Assembly: GCF_023617245.1 (NCBI RefSeq) | Contig: NZ_CP067396.1 | Location: 496,001-560,000, forward strand | DNA: 64,000 nucleotides | DNA from: Lysobacter enzymogenes | GTDB taxonomy: Bacteria; Pseudomonadota; Gammaproteobacteria; Xanthomonadales; Xanthomonadaceae | Direction: 5' to 3' | Part shown: positions 8,663-17,288 of the stretch, in pieces | How the letters are laid out: every line of letters begins with the position of its first letter | How positions within the stretch are numbered: the first letter of the stretch is position 1 | Notes under the pieces: generated by a model | Databases searched by the model: none | Told to the model about the DNA's origin: nothing | Seen by the model: only the letters and a program-made list of their open reading frames with translations | Position numbers and translations under genes: made by a program

Positions 8663-9203
8663 GAGAGCTCCCCGGGTCGGGCCGGCGCAGGCGGCCGGCG
8701 CACGCTCAGTACGCCCAATTCGGCAAAGCGGTCGCAAGCGCGAAAGCAACCGGAATCATTGCGAAACTGTGATGGAATGCTTGCTGTTACGTGCTGTTTC
8801 AGCCCAAAGGTGTCAACGCTTTCCCCGTTCAGGTGCCGGGCGCGCACGTCGTAGAGTCAGTCGGGCGATCAGGCGGTGCCTGTCCGGGACTGCCGGCACA
8901 GGGGTGGGCAGGCGAGAACGCCGGCTCCGCCGGCCTCAACCGAGAAGGCGCTCCGGTCGGGCGCGGGAACTTTCGCGGCCGTTTCAGGTCTCATGAGGGC
9001 TCGCGAAAACTGGCCGGGCTTGGGTTCGGCCAAACCCGTCCAGGCGCATCGCTGCCGAGCCAAGCCACTGATCCGAAAGGCTGTTTTTACGGCGTCGTCA
9101 TCGCCTCACGACGACCCGGCCACGCCCGCTCCCGGACACTCCCGTCAGTCTGAACGCCAGCCGTTTTTCCGCCGTCCTGGCCGTTCCAAACGCGCAACAC
9201 TGC
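8663..9203. other. Intergenic region between the receptor gene and rpoH
   Basis: About 540 bases hold no supported gene. The part next to the receptor (8700-8830) is less GC-rich and probably carries its promoter. A short GCCGGC hairpin lies near 8922-8931. Small open frames on both strands lack ribosome sites and family features. Confidence 0.6.
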
Positions 9204-9231
9204 GGAACTTCCCCACCCTTTAGCAGTCCGA
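9204..9231 (+). promoter_or_regulatory. Sigma-E-like promoter of rpoH
   Basis: A GGAACTT -35 element at 9204-9210 is followed after exactly 16 bases by TCCGA at 9227-9231. This is close to the RpoE consensus GGAACTT-N16-TCTGA. In E. coli one rpoH promoter is RpoE-dependent, so location and gene agree. Transcription would begin near 9237-9239, leaving a leader of only about 18 bases. Seen by eye; not measured. Confidence 0.6.
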
Positions 9232-9246
9232 TAGGCCGACTGCTAA
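9220..9246. promoter_or_regulatory. CIRCE-like inverted repeat upstream of rpoH
   Basis: TTAGCAGTC at 9220-9228, a nine-base spacer, and GACTGCTAA at 9238-9246 form a perfect 9-9-9 dyad. The HrcA operator CIRCE is TTAGCACTC-N9-GAGTGCTAA; this site differs at one symmetric position in each arm, and spacing is identical. It overlaps the -10 of the sigma-E-like promoter and ends 10 bases before the rpoH ATG, an ideal repressor position. It could also act as an mRNA hairpin near the start codon if transcription begins further upstream. Confidence 0.6.
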
Positions 9247-9256
9247 GATCGCCGAC

Positions 9257-10135
<879 letters not shown>

Positions 10136-10159
10136 GCGCGCGGCGGATCGGAACGACGA

Positions 10160-10188
10160 ACGGCCCGGGGCGACCCGGGCCGTTTTTG
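10160..10188 (+). terminator. Rho-independent terminator of rpoH
   Basis: A perfect 10-base stem ACGGCCCGGG / CCCGGGCCGT with a GCGA loop is followed by TTTTTGTTT, 25 bases past the rpoH stop. Confidence 0.93.
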
Positions 10189-10332
10189 TTTGTGTGCGAT
10201 CGGATCGGGCTTGGTTGTGGCTGGCTTGGCAGGCGCCGGCCTGGTTGGATCTGGCCTCGTTGAATCTAGCCTCGTTGAATCGGGCCTCGCGCTGCGGCGC
10301 TCGCCATCGCTTTCACCCAGGCAGCGACGCGC

Positions 10333-11844
10333 TCAGCCGCCGGGCTGGACGCCTTCTTTTTCCAGCACCGTGTCCAAGAGTCGATACAGCGCCTTGAGCT
10401 GCGAATGCGAACGCAGGCCGCCGCTGCGCACGCTCAGGTCCAGGGTGCGGGTCTCGGCCTGCAGGATGGGGGCGAGATCGGCGGCCGACGGATCGCCATC
10501 GCCGGCGCGGTCGGCCGCCGCCAGCATCGGATACAGCGGCGAATGCGGAAAGTCGCGCGCGGCCTGCGCCAGCATCGCGCGATAGGCCGGATCCTGCGTC
10601 TCGCCCGCGGTGGGGCCCGCGTGCTGGATGCGGCTGCGCGCGAAGCGTTCGTCGCGATAGCGCTTCCAGCCCAGTTCGTCGCTCTCGGCGAGGCCGGCGG
10701 CGTCGCCAGCGCTTTGTTGCAGATAGGCCAGCACGCGCAGCGCTTCCAGATCGCCGGCCTCGCTGCGGGCGCGTTCGCGCAGCGTGTCGCCGTGACGGGC
10801 GAGCAGGGCGGCGAAATCCGGCGGCTGCACGGCGCGCGCCACCGCGCGGCCCAGCGCGACCCGTCCCAGCGCCGAGCTGGCCGGGTACGGATGGGCCGAC
10901 GGCGGATGACCGCCGACGATCACCCGGCACCGCTCGAGGTCGTCGTAGCCGAAGGCCTGCGCGCTGTCGCGCAGCTTGGGCCACAGGCAATCCCATTGCT
11001 GGCGCGCGCGTTGTTGCGGCCCCCATTGCGTGCGCGCCAGCGCGATCGCGGCGTCCTGCGCCGAGGCTTGCGGCGCGGCGTTCCACCAGTCGCCGTGCCA
11101 ATCGAACGAGCGCGCGAGCAGGCGCTCGAGCGCGACCCGGTCGCCGCCCGCGGCCTGGCGGTAGTCGCGGTCGAAAAGGCTCAGTTCGCTGGGGCCGCCG
11201 AAGACTTCGTACGACATCTTCTCGGCGCCGACGTGGTGCGAATCGACGTCGCTGTCGCGCACGATCGCGACCGCGCCGCGCAGGTCGCCGCGTGCGAGAT
11301 GGCAATACGCGGCGACATAGGTGGCCGTAGCCGGGATGCCGACGGGCCCGGCGCGCAGTCGCGCCCATAACGGCAATGCGGCGGCGCAGTCGTCCTTGCG
11401 GGTGTAGTGCAAGGCCAGCTCGAACAGGATTTCCGGTTGCTCCGGCTGCAGCGCGTCGGCGCCGCGGTGCAGGCTCAGCGAGGCGTCGGGCGCTATCGCC
11501 CACAGCATGTTGCCGATGGCGAAGCGGCGCGCGGCGCCGCCGCGTTCGGCGTAGGCGACCAGTTCGGCCACGGCCTGGTCGAGGCGGCCGGAGAACTGCA
11601 GCGGCAGGTGGCGCCGGCCGAAGTCGTCGGCGGCTTGCGATTCGGCGCCGACTTGGGCGAGGAAGTCCTCGGCCGACACACGGGTTGCCGCCGGTGTCGC
11701 GGCGGGCACGGGAGCCTGGAGTCCAGGCGGGGCCGCGTTCGCGCCGGCGCAGGCGGCCGCGGCCAGCGCCAGCAGCAACGCCGGCGTCGAACGGCGGCGC
11801 GGACGCGGGTACGTAGTCGGGGGCGGATTGCGCTGCGCGCTCAT
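10333..11844 (-). CDS. Secreted or membrane-anchored helical protein of unknown function
   Basis: The product has 503 residues. After a basic, proline-rich start comes a hydrophobic signal segment (ALLLALAAAACAGANA). Its AAAC is a possible but poor lipobox, so it may be a lipoprotein or a cleaved periplasmic protein. The rest is helical, with repeated Leu/Ala motifs such as LVAYAERGGAARRFAIGNMLW and ILFELALHYTRKDDCAAALPL, resembling degenerate TPR or Sel1-like solenoids. Four conserved-looking cysteines are scattered through it. It is alone between rpoH and a divergent DUF1203 gene. I do not recognise a named family. Confidence 0.75.
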   Translation of the reverse strand: MSAQRNPPPTTYPRPRRRSTPALLLALAAAACAGANAAPPGLQAPVPAATPAATRVSAEDFLAQVGAESQAADDFGRRHLPLQFSGRLDQAVAELVAYAERGGAARRFAIGNMLWAIAPDASLSLHRGADALQPEQPEILFELALHYTRKDDCAAALPLWARLRAGPVGIPATATYVAAYCHLARGDLRGAVAIVRDSDVDSHHVGAEKMSYEVFGGPSELSLFDRDYRQAAGGDRVALERLLARSFDWHGDWWNAAPQASAQDAAIALARTQWGPQQRARQQWDCLWPKLRDSAQAFGYDDLERCRVIVGGHPPSAHPYPASSALGRVALGRAVARAVQPPDFAALLARHGDTLRERARSEAGDLEALRVLAYLQQSAGDAAGLAESDELGWKRYRDERFARSRIQHAGPTAGETQDPAYRAMLAQAARDFPHSPLYPMLAAADRAGDGDPSAADLAPILQAETRTLDLSVRSGGLRSHSQLKALYRLLDTVLEKEGVQPGG

Positions 11845-11982
11845 GCGGTCCTTCGTCGGCGAGTCGCGTCTTGCGCGCGGGCCGCCAGCCTAAACCAATG
11901 CCCGCGCCCCGCAAGACCCGGATATCGCCGCCGCCCCGGCCGGCCTAAGTTGGCACCGTCCCCACACGCCGGAACCCAGGCC

Positions 11983-12465
11983 ATGCACGCTTATCGAATC
12001 GACGGTCTCGCCCCGCACGCTTTCGCGCCGTTGTTCGCGCTCGACGACGACGCGCTGCGCGCGCACGGCATGCGCCGGGTCGTGGCGGATTCGCCGACCG
12101 GGTATCCCTGCCGCGTTTCGCTGGCCGAGGCCGCGCCCGGCGAGCGGTTGTTGCTGTTGACCTTCGAGCACCACGATTGCGACGGTCCGTATCGCGCCAG
12201 CGGCCCGATCTTCGTGCGCGAGGGCGCGGTGCGCGCGCCGACGCTGCGCAATCGGCTGCCGTCGATCCTCGCCACCCGCCATCTGTCGCTGCGCGCTTAC
12301 GACGCCGACGGCTGGATGTTGCAGGCGCGCGCGCTCGAAGGACGCGACGCCGAGGCGGCGGTGCAGGAACTCTTCGACGATCCGCGCGTGGCCCGGATCC
12401 ATGCCCACAACGCGCGCTACGGCTGTTTCCTGTGCGCGATCGAGCGCGAGCCCGCGCAGGCATGA
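11983..12465 (+). CDS. DUF1203 family protein
   Basis: The product has 160 residues. I recognise the DUF1203 pattern: an opening YRIDGLAPHAFAPLF, the middle YPCRVSLAEAAPGERLLLLTFEH, the central GPIFVRE, the segment LRAYDADGWML, and the closing NARYGCFLCAIER. The ATG at 11983 was chosen because the domain begins right after it; a longer open frame continues upstream without signal. No transmembrane segment is present, so it is probably cytoplasmic. The function of this family is not known. Confidence 0.88.
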   Translation: MHAYRIDGLAPHAFAPLFALDDDALRAHGMRRVVADSPTGYPCRVSLAEAAPGERLLLLTFEHHDCDGPYRASGPIFVREGAVRAPTLRNRLPSILATRHLSLRAYDADGWMLQARALEGRDAEAAVQELFDDPRVARIHAHNARYGCFLCAIEREPAQA

Positions 12466-12646
12466 GCCGGCGCCATTCGCGGTTGCGCCGGCGCGCAACT
12501 TCGCCGCCGCCGCGCCGCGCGGACGGTTGAGAACTGCAAGCCGCGTCGCAGCAATGCGGCGTCCTCCTTGCCGGCGCCCGCGCGCCGGCTCAAGACTGCG
12601 GCGCCGGCCGCGCCATGCGCCGGTCTAAAACCAAAAGGAGGGGGTC

Positions 12647-13075
12647 ATGGAAGTGAGCAAGATGCTGATCGCGGCAGGCTTCGCCGCGGCGTTGTCGTTG
12701 GTCGCGGTCGCGCCCGCGCGCGCGGGGGACCTGAGCGGCGCGCAACTGACGTGCTATGTCGACACCTTCGCCTTCGACGTGCCGCAGGCGCAGTGGTGCC
12801 ACAGCACCTGGACGCCGGGCACGGCGACGAATCCGTCGGTGGCGATGTTCGAGGTGACCGGCCTGACGGCCGGCAACTACAGCTTCGCCTGGACCGATCT
12901 GGAAACCGGGCAGACGCCGTCGGGTTGCGGCAACGCGCAGTACTGCATCGTTCCGATCGCCACCGAGACCCGCGGCGACGGCGAGGCGCGCGCGCGCGTG
13001 GTGGTGACCGACACGGCCACCGGCGCGCAGCGTTCGCTCGATGCCACGGCGTGGTACTGGGACGGCTACAACTGA
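12647..13075 (+). CDS. Small secreted four-cysteine protein (tandem paralogue 1)
   Basis: This 142-residue product has a signal peptide ending at ARA-G27 and a strong GGAGG ribosome site. The mature part of about 116 residues has four cysteines, a beta-rich pattern (CYVDTFAFDVP, VTGLTAGNYSFAWTDLETG), and a closing tyrosine-rich YWDGYN. The next gene is the same length and shares the frame CYVDTF, VTGLxAGNY, DLET and DGY, so the two arose by duplication. The fold is possibly an immunoglobulin-like sandwich with two disulfides. I do not recognise a named family. Extracytoplasmic location is well supported; function unknown. Confidence 0.85.
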   Translation: MEVSKMLIAAGFAAALSLVAVAPARAGDLSGAQLTCYVDTFAFDVPQAQWCHSTWTPGTATNPSVAMFEVTGLTAGNYSFAWTDLETGQTPSGCGNAQYCIVPIATETRGDGEARARVVVTDTATGAQRSLDATAWYWDGYN

Positions 13076-13155
13076 TCGCGGCCGCCGCGCGCCGGCGGCG
13101 AACGCCGTAGCGCGCGGCGGATATCGAATCACGCATATCGGACAAGGAGAGTTTC

Positions 13156-13584
13156 ATGCGCATCAATACAAGCATCGGCCTGGGCGCGGTCGCGCTGGCG
13201 CTGGCCATGGGCCACGTCGCGCCGGCGCAGGCCGGCAACGTTACCGGCGCCGGCATGGTGTGTTACGTCGACACCTTCCGTTACGACATCCCCACTCCCG
13301 ACACCTGCAGTTCGTGGTGGGTGCCCAACGGCGCGCACCACACGTCGGTGGCGGTGTTCAGCGTGACCGGCCTGCCGGCCGGCAACTACGGTTTCGTCTG
13401 GCGCGATCTGGAGACCAATGCGATCGTCGCGTCCTGCGCCAACCAGAACGCGTGCGCGGTGCCGATCACGACCGACCTGGCCGGCGACGGCGTGGCGATC
13501 GTGCAGGCCACCGTGACCGACCTGGACACCGGCGCGAGCCAGCAGGTGCAGGCGACGGCTTACTACTACGACGGATACACCTGA
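13156..13584 (+). CDS. Small secreted four-cysteine protein (tandem paralogue 2)
   Basis: Like its upstream neighbour it has 142 residues, with the signal peptide ending at AQA-G27 and the same four cysteine positions. Shared motifs are CYVDTFRYDIP, VTGLPAGNYGFVWRDLET, a CANQNAC pair, and the end YYYDGYT. It has its own AAGGAG ribosome site and lies 80 bases downstream, so the pair may be one transcript ending at the terminator at 13608. The copies keep structure but differ widely in surface residues, suggesting divergence of target or ligand. Role unknown. Confidence 0.85.
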   Translation: MRINTSIGLGAVALALAMGHVAPAQAGNVTGAGMVCYVDTFRYDIPTPDTCSSWWVPNGAHHTSVAVFSVTGLPAGNYGFVWRDLETNAIVASCANQNACAVPITTDLAGDGVAIVQATVTDLDTGASQQVQATAYYYDGYT

Positions 13585-13607
13585 GCGGGCGCTTGGCCAC
13601 GAACGAA

Positions 13608-13635
13608 AAAGGGCGCCCTCGGGCGCCCTTTTTTT
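13608..13635. terminator. Bidirectional terminator
   Basis: AAAAAGGGCGCCC and GGGCGCCCTTTTTTT form a strong hairpin with A- and T-runs on both sides. It lies between the second small secreted gene on the plus strand and ndh on the minus strand and can serve both. Confidence 0.9.
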
Positions 13636-13666
13636 ACCGTGGCCTGCGTCGCCGCCCGGCCTGGAC

Positions 13667-14950
13667 TCAGTCCTCGTCGTCGTTGGCGGACTTGTCGTCC
13701 ACGCCGCCGAGGATGATGCGGGCGTGGCGCTGGTAGGTGTAGTACGCCCACGACCAGTTGAGCAGCACGATCAGGCGGTTGCGGAAGCCGATCAGGAAGA
13801 ACACGTGCGCGGCCAGCCAGAACGTCCACGCCAGCACGCCGGAGAAATGCCAGCCGTGCAGGTCCACCACCGCGGCGCGGCGGCCGATGGTGGCGAGGTT
13901 GCCGAAGTCGACGTAGCGGAACGGCGGCGGCGCGGGCTTGCCGGCCAAGCGCGCGCGGATGGTGCGGGCGACGTAGCTGCCCATCTGTTTGGCCGCCGGC
14001 GCCACGCCGGGCACCGGCTTGCCTTCGTCCTGCTGCAGGCTGGCGAGATCGCCGGCGACGAAGATCTCCGGCCGGCCGGGCACGCTGAGGTCGGGCAGCA
14101 CCTGCACGCGGCCGGCGCGGTCGCGCGGGACGTCGAGCAGGGCGCCCAGCGGCGAGGCCGCCACGCCCGCGGCCCACAGCACCGTGCGCGCGGGAACGAA
14201 CTCGGCGCCGAGGGTGTAGCCGTTGGCGTCGATCGAGCCCACCGGCGTGCCGGTGGAGACTTCCACGCCGAGCCGCTGCAACTGCGCGCGCGCCTTTTCC
14301 GACAGCGATTCGGGAAAGCTCGCCAGCACCCGCGGCCCGGCTTCGATCAGGCGCACCCGCGCCTGCGCCGGATCGATGCGGCGGAACTCGCGGCGCAGGG
14401 TCTTGTGCGCGATCTCGGCCAGGGTGCCGGCCAGCTCGACCCCGGTCGGGCCGCCGCCGACCACGGCGAAGTGCAGCCACGCCGCGCGTTCTTGCTCGGT
14501 CTGCGCCGCCTCGGCGCGCTCGAACGCGAGCAGCACCCGGCGGCGGATGTGCAGGGCGTCGTCGAGGGTCTTCAGGCCCGGCGCGTGCGCGGACCATTCG
14601 TCGTGGCCGAAGTAGGCGTGGGTGGCGCCGCTGGCGAGCAGCAGGAAGTCGTAGCCGATGCGCTCGCCGTCGGCGAGGACGACGCAGCGCGCGTCGGCGT
14701 CGAGGCCGACGACCTCGCCCAGGCGCACTTCCGCGTTGGCCTGCTTGCGCAGGATGTGGCGCAGCGGCGCGGCGATGTCCGGCGAGGACAGGCCGGCGGT
14801 GGCGACCTGGTACAGCAACGGTTGGAACAGGTGGTGGTTGCGGCGGTCGATCAGGGTGACGCGCACCGGCGCGGACGCCAGTGCGCGGGTCGCCCACAGT
14901 CCGCCGAAGCCGCCGCCGACGATGACGACATGCTTGCGGGTATCGGACAT
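13667..14950 (-). CDS. ndh: Type II NADH dehydrogenase (NDH-2)
   Basis: The product has 427 residues. The FAD Rossmann motif VVIVGGGFGGLW starts at about residue 8, and NHHLFQPLLYQVATAGL is a hallmark of NDH-2. A second nucleotide motif, FAVVGGGPTGVELAG, binds NADH. The C-terminal FAD segment VFVAGDLA-type and QMGSYVARTIR follow. A hydrophobic end (FWLAAHVFFLIGF, YYTYQ) is the membrane-anchoring part. It passes electrons from NADH to quinone without pumping protons. It follows the transaldolase gene by 10 bases with a GAGGAGG site, so they are co-transcribed. Confidence 0.93.
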   Translation of the reverse strand: MSDTRKHVVIVGGGFGGLWATRALASAPVRVTLIDRRNHHLFQPLLYQVATAGLSSPDIAAPLRHILRKQANAEVRLGEVVGLDADARCVVLADGERIGYDFLLLASGATHAYFGHDEWSAHAPGLKTLDDALHIRRRVLLAFERAEAAQTEQERAAWLHFAVVGGGPTGVELAGTLAEIAHKTLRREFRRIDPAQARVRLIEAGPRVLASFPESLSEKARAQLQRLGVEVSTGTPVGSIDANGYTLGAEFVPARTVLWAAGVAASPLGALLDVPRDRAGRVQVLPDLSVPGRPEIFVAGDLASLQQDEGKPVPGVAPAAKQMGSYVARTIRARLAGKPAPPPFRYVDFGNLATIGRRAAVVDLHGWHFSGVLAWTFWLAAHVFFLIGFRNRLIVLLNWSWAYYTYQRHARIILGGVDDKSANDDED

Positions 14951-14960
14951 GGCGGCCTCC

Positions 14961-15914
14961 TCATCCGTTCAAGCGTTGCGCGAGCAGGTCTTCGAGCTTG
15001 CGCTGGTCGGCGGCGAAGCGGCGGATGCCGTCGGCGAGCTTGTCGGTGGCCATCGCGTCCTCGTTGTGCTGCCAGCGGAATGCGGCCTCGCCCAGGCGCT
15101 CGCCCGGCGCGGCGCGCGCGCCGTCGTCTTCGAGCGCGCGCGGCACGTCGCCGTCGCTGCCTTCCAGTTCGCCGAGCAGTTCCGGCGAGATGGTCAGGCG
15201 GTCGCAGCCGGCCAGCGCCAGCACCTGGCCGACGTTGCGGAAGCTGGCGCCCATGACCACGGTGTCGTAGCCGTGGCGCTTGTAGTAGTTCCAGATGCGG
15301 GCGACCGACTGCACGCCCGGGTCGTCCTGCGGCGTGGCCGGCTTGGCCGCGCCGTTGGCCAGGTGCCAGTCGAGGATGCGGCCGACGAAGGGCGAGATCA
15401 GGTACACGCCGGCTTCGGCGCAGGCCACCGCCTGGGCGAAGGAGAACAGCAGGGTGAGGTTGCAGTGGATGCCTTCGCGTTCGAGCTGCTCGGCGGCGCG
15501 GATGCCTTCCCAGGTCGAGGCGACCTTGATCAGCAGGCGGTCGCGGCCGATGCCGGCGGCGTCGTAGAGCTCGACGATGCGCCGCGCCTGGTCGAGGCTG
15601 GCCTGGGTGTCGAAGCTCAGGCGCGCGTCGACTTCGGTGGACACGCGGCCGGGGATCAGCTTGAGGATCTCGCTGCCGATGGCCACCGCCAGGCGCAGGC
15701 CGGCGTCGGCCACGCGCGCCTGCGCGTCGCCGCCGCGGGCCTGGGCGACGGCGGCGTCGATCAGCGGCGCATACGCGGGCAGGGACGCGGCCTTGAGCAG
15801 CAGCGAGGGATTGGTGGTGGCGTCGAGCGGGTGGAAGCGGGCGATGGCCTCGATGTCGCCGGTGTCGGCGACCACGGCGGAGAGTTGGCGCAGCTGTTCG
15901 AGTCGGTTGCTCAT
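14961..15914 (-). CDS. tal: Transaldolase
   Basis: At 317 residues it is the usual size for TalB-type transaldolase. The catalytic set is visible: D17 in VVADTGD, the DATTNPSLLLKA motif at 31-42, and the Schiff-base lysine K130 in LLIKVASTWEG. The family signature GRVSTEVDARLSFD is also present. It interconverts sedoheptulose-7-phosphate and glyceraldehyde-3-phosphate with erythrose-4-phosphate and fructose-6-phosphate in the pentose phosphate pathway. It is the first gene of a two-gene unit with ndh. No regulatory site is evident in the 166-base gap to the divergent NYN gene. Confidence 0.96.
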   Translation of the reverse strand: MSNRLEQLRQLSAVVADTGDIEAIARFHPLDATTNPSLLLKAASLPAYAPLIDAAVAQARGGDAQARVADAGLRLAVAIGSEILKLIPGRVSTEVDARLSFDTQASLDQARRIVELYDAAGIGRDRLLIKVASTWEGIRAAEQLEREGIHCNLTLLFSFAQAVACAEAGVYLISPFVGRILDWHLANGAAKPATPQDDPGVQSVARIWNYYKRHGYDTVVMGASFRNVGQVLALAGCDRLTISPELLGELEGSDGDVPRALEDDGARAAPGERLGEAAFRWQHNEDAMATDKLADGIRRFAADQRKLEDLLAQRLNG

Positions 15915-16080
15915 GGGCAGTGGGGTCTGTCGTTAGGTATCCGCGCCATTTTCGCCCATTGCGGTTAGCCCGTCATGAAACCGGCGCTATCTTCTGACTG
16001 GCGGCCGCGCGCATCGCCGCCCGCGCCGGCTTGCGCTAGGCTGGCGCGGACGGCCGCGCCGCGGCCGGGGAGCTGAGCGC

Positions 16081-16923
16081 ATGGCCGTGGCCACGGAAGA
16101 AAAACGCATCGCCCTGTTGATCGACGCCGACAACGCGCCGGCGGCCAAGATCGAGGTGATCCTGGCCGAGGTCGCCCGCTACGGCGCGGCCAACGTGCGC
16201 CGCGCCTACGGCAACTGGAAAAGCCCGAACCTGAAAAGCTGGGAAGCGGTGCTGCACGAGTACGCGATCCGCCCGATCCAGCAATTCGCGTATTCCAAGG
16301 GCAAGAACGCCTCGGACATGGCGATGGTGATCGACGCCATGGACCTGCTGTACGCGCGCAACCTCGACGCCTTCGCGATCGTCTCCAGCGATGCCGACTT
16401 CACCCCGCTGGTGATGCGGCTGCTGACCGACGGGGTCAAGGTCTACGGCTTCGGCGAAAAGAAAACGCCCGAGCCCTTCGTCAACGCCTGCTCCAAGTTC
16501 ACCTACGTCGAAGGGCTGGGCCAGCCGGCGGCGGAAGTGCAGGCCGACGAGACCGTGGCCACGGTGGCGCTGCGCAGCCCGCAGGACCTGCGCAGCGACA
16601 CCCGCCTGGTGCGGATGCTGCGGCGCGCGGTGGAAGCGGCCAGCGGCGACGACGGGTGGTCGCACCTGGGCGCGGTCGGCAACCAGGTCGCCAACCAAGC
16701 GTCGTTCGACTCGCGCAATTATGGTTATCGCAAGCTCAGCGATCTGATCGAAGCTTCGGGGTTGTTCGAAACTCGCCGCAATAACAAAGTCGTGTGGGTC
16801 CGCGACAAGCCCAAGAGCAAGGCGGTCAAGGATGCGGCGAAGGACGCGGTCAAAGAACCGGGCAAAGAACCGGACAAGGCCGGCGCGGGCAAGCCCAAGG
16901 TCAAAGAGGAAACGAAGGCGTAA
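16081..16923 (+). CDS. NYN-domain ribonuclease-like protein with OST-HTH (LOTUS) domain
   Basis: The product has 280 residues. The N-terminal NYN/PIN-like domain (LabA/DUF88 group) shows acidic active-site motifs: ALLIDADNAP, KNASDMAMVIDAMDL and VSSDADFTPLV. Residues about 180-240 form an OST-HTH/LOTUS RNA-binding domain (WSHLGAVGNQ, YGYRKLSDLIEASG). The tail of about 40 residues is a low-complexity Lys/Pro/Glu/Ala run with short repeats (KDAAKDAV, KEPGKEPDK). Such proteins are thought to bind and cut RNA in the cytoplasm. The gene is monocistronic, and its end faces a REP repeat and the priA remnant. Confidence 0.9.
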   Translation: MAVATEEKRIALLIDADNAPAAKIEVILAEVARYGAANVRRAYGNWKSPNLKSWEAVLHEYAIRPIQQFAYSKGKNASDMAMVIDAMDLLYARNLDAFAIVSSDADFTPLVMRLLTDGVKVYGFGEKKTPEPFVNACSKFTYVEGLGQPAAEVQADETVATVALRSPQDLRSDTRLVRMLRRAVEAASGDDGWSHLGAVGNQVANQASFDSRNYGYRKLSDLIEASGLFETRRNNKVVWVRDKPKSKAVKDAAKDAVKEPGKEPDKAGAGKPKVKEETKA

Positions 16924-16986
16924 TCGCATTTCGCAGCGAACGCGGCGGACGTATCGCCGGGGTCGCGGTGTCGCGGCGGACGGCCG

Positions 16987-17074
16987 CTGTAGGCGCGACG
17001 CGAGTCGCGACCGCGGGGTAGCCGTTTGCGTCGCAGGCGCGGTTTCGCGGTCGCGACTCGCGTCGCTCCTACAG
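16987..17074. repeat. REP-like inverted repeat (family B variant)
   Basis: CTGTAGGCGCGACGCGAGTC at 16987 onward faces its near-complement ending GTCGCTCCTACAG at 17074. This variant has GACGCGAGTCGCGACC in place of the common GGCGCAAGCCGCGACC; the same variant recurs at 20224-20252 beside priA. It immediately adjoins the displaced priA 3' fragment. Confidence 0.8.
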
Positions 17075-17088
17075 GGGACGGGTGCGGC

Positions 17089-17190
17089 TCGGTAGAGATC
17101 GGTGGAGTCCACTTCGAGCGACCAGTGCACCTTGCGCGCTTCGGGTGCGGCGTCGAGCGCGGCGTGCTGTTCGAGCCGCTGCGCCGCCGC
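17089..17190 (-). pseudogene. Displaced 3'-terminal fragment of a priA gene
   Basis: On the minus strand this reads QRLEQHAALDA then PEARKVHWSLEVDSTDLYR, matching the end of the intact PriA in this window (QRRELHAALDA, PEARKVRWSLDVDPADLY-stop). About four of five bases agree; a clean in-frame gap of 21 bases removes seven residues, and the TGA stop is changed to CGA. Changes are mostly silent or conservative, so the piece looks derived from a once-functional priA of another lineage rather than local decay. Orientation matches the intact gene 3.2 kb away. Confidence 0.8.
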
Positions 17191-17288
17191 CGTCTCCCGC
17201 GAGCGTCCGGCTCAGAACGAAGCCGGACGCTCACCGAGCATCCCGGGTGCGGCCCTTGCCTCGCCAGTGGCCGGAACCTTCCTGCGTG

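Noticed and set aside
10196..10310. Short imperfect tandem (CTCGTTGAATC units) giving a small open frame rich in Gly/Leu/Val
   Set aside because: No ribosome site, no stop-independent protein character; probably low-complexity DNA after the rpoH terminator.
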